In this document: positions 6,046 to 6,047 of the stretch, piece by piece | How the letters are laid out: every line of letters starts with the position of its first letter | How positions within the stretch are numbered: the first letter of the stretch is position 1 | Assembly: GCA_026786155.1 (NCBI GenBank) | Contig: JAJAYR010000119.1 | Location: 1-6,047, forward strand | Direction: 5' to 3' | Origin: Pyrinomonadaceae bacterium | GTDB taxonomy: Bacteria > Acidobacteriota > Blastocatellia > Pyrinomonadales > Pyrinomonadaceae | Length of the DNA stretch: 6,047 nucleotides | Made by a program: the position numbers and the translations under genes | The notes under the pieces: model-generated | Seen by the model: only the letters and a program-made list of their open reading frames with translations | Databases searched by the model: none | What the model was told of the DNA's origin: nothing

Positions 6046-6047
6046 GA

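Noticed and set aside
1..6047. A new defence, toxin-antitoxin or mobile genetic system
   Set aside because: Recognised genes are iron uptake, pyrimidine synthesis and proteins of unknown but ordinary architecture; no nuclease, integrase, transposase or toxin motif was found.

Overview
All convincing genes in this window lie on the minus strand, so the transcription order runs from high to low coordinates. The order is: tail of an unidentified upstream ORF (ends 5920), small CPCC protein (5898-5611), zinc-ribbon/TPR protein (5479-4262), pyrF (4255-3533), secreted protein with two DUF3108-like domains (3524-1947), feoA (1784-1548), feoB (1551 to beyond position 1). The long plus-strand reading frames are all antisense shadows of these genes. 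There are no rRNA or tRNA genes, no CRISPR array and no insertion sequence.

The base composition is moderate. No start has a strong Shine-Dalgarno, two starts are GTG, and short purine-rich tandem repeats fill the gaps between genes. Together with the gene content (DUF3108 protein, CPCC/TPR zinc-ribbon proteins next to pyrF) this fits a Gram-negative bacterium, and my best guess is an Acidobacteriota of the Blastocatellia/Pyrinomonadaceae type. That assignment is inference and was not tested by any search.

Region by region. (1) 1-1860 is a classical ferrous iron uptake operon: FeoA and FeoB overlap by 4 bases, and a good sigma70-like promoter with an overlapping perfect palindrome sits just upstream, a likely iron-responsive control point. 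(2) 1881-1946 is a short repeat and inverted-repeat patch directly after the DUF3108 stop codon. (3) 1947-5479 is a tight three-gene unit (gaps of 6 and 8 bases): a TPR protein, orotidine-5'-phosphate decarboxylase (the last step of UMP synthesis) and an exported protein of unknown function. Only PyrF has a known enzymatic role, and the link among the three is spacing only. (4) 5491-5608 is a striking array of nonamers, seven direct copies followed by four inverted ones. It fills nearly the whole gap between the small CPCC gene and the TPR gene and can fold into a long hairpin ending 11 bases from the GTG start. (5) 5611-6047 holds the small zinc-ribbon/coiled-coil protein and an open frame that enters from outside the window.

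I do not see a clear new defence or mobile system. The most unusual items are the nonamer hairpin array, the feoAB promoter palindrome, and the duplicated DUF3108 protein co-transcribed with pyrF.
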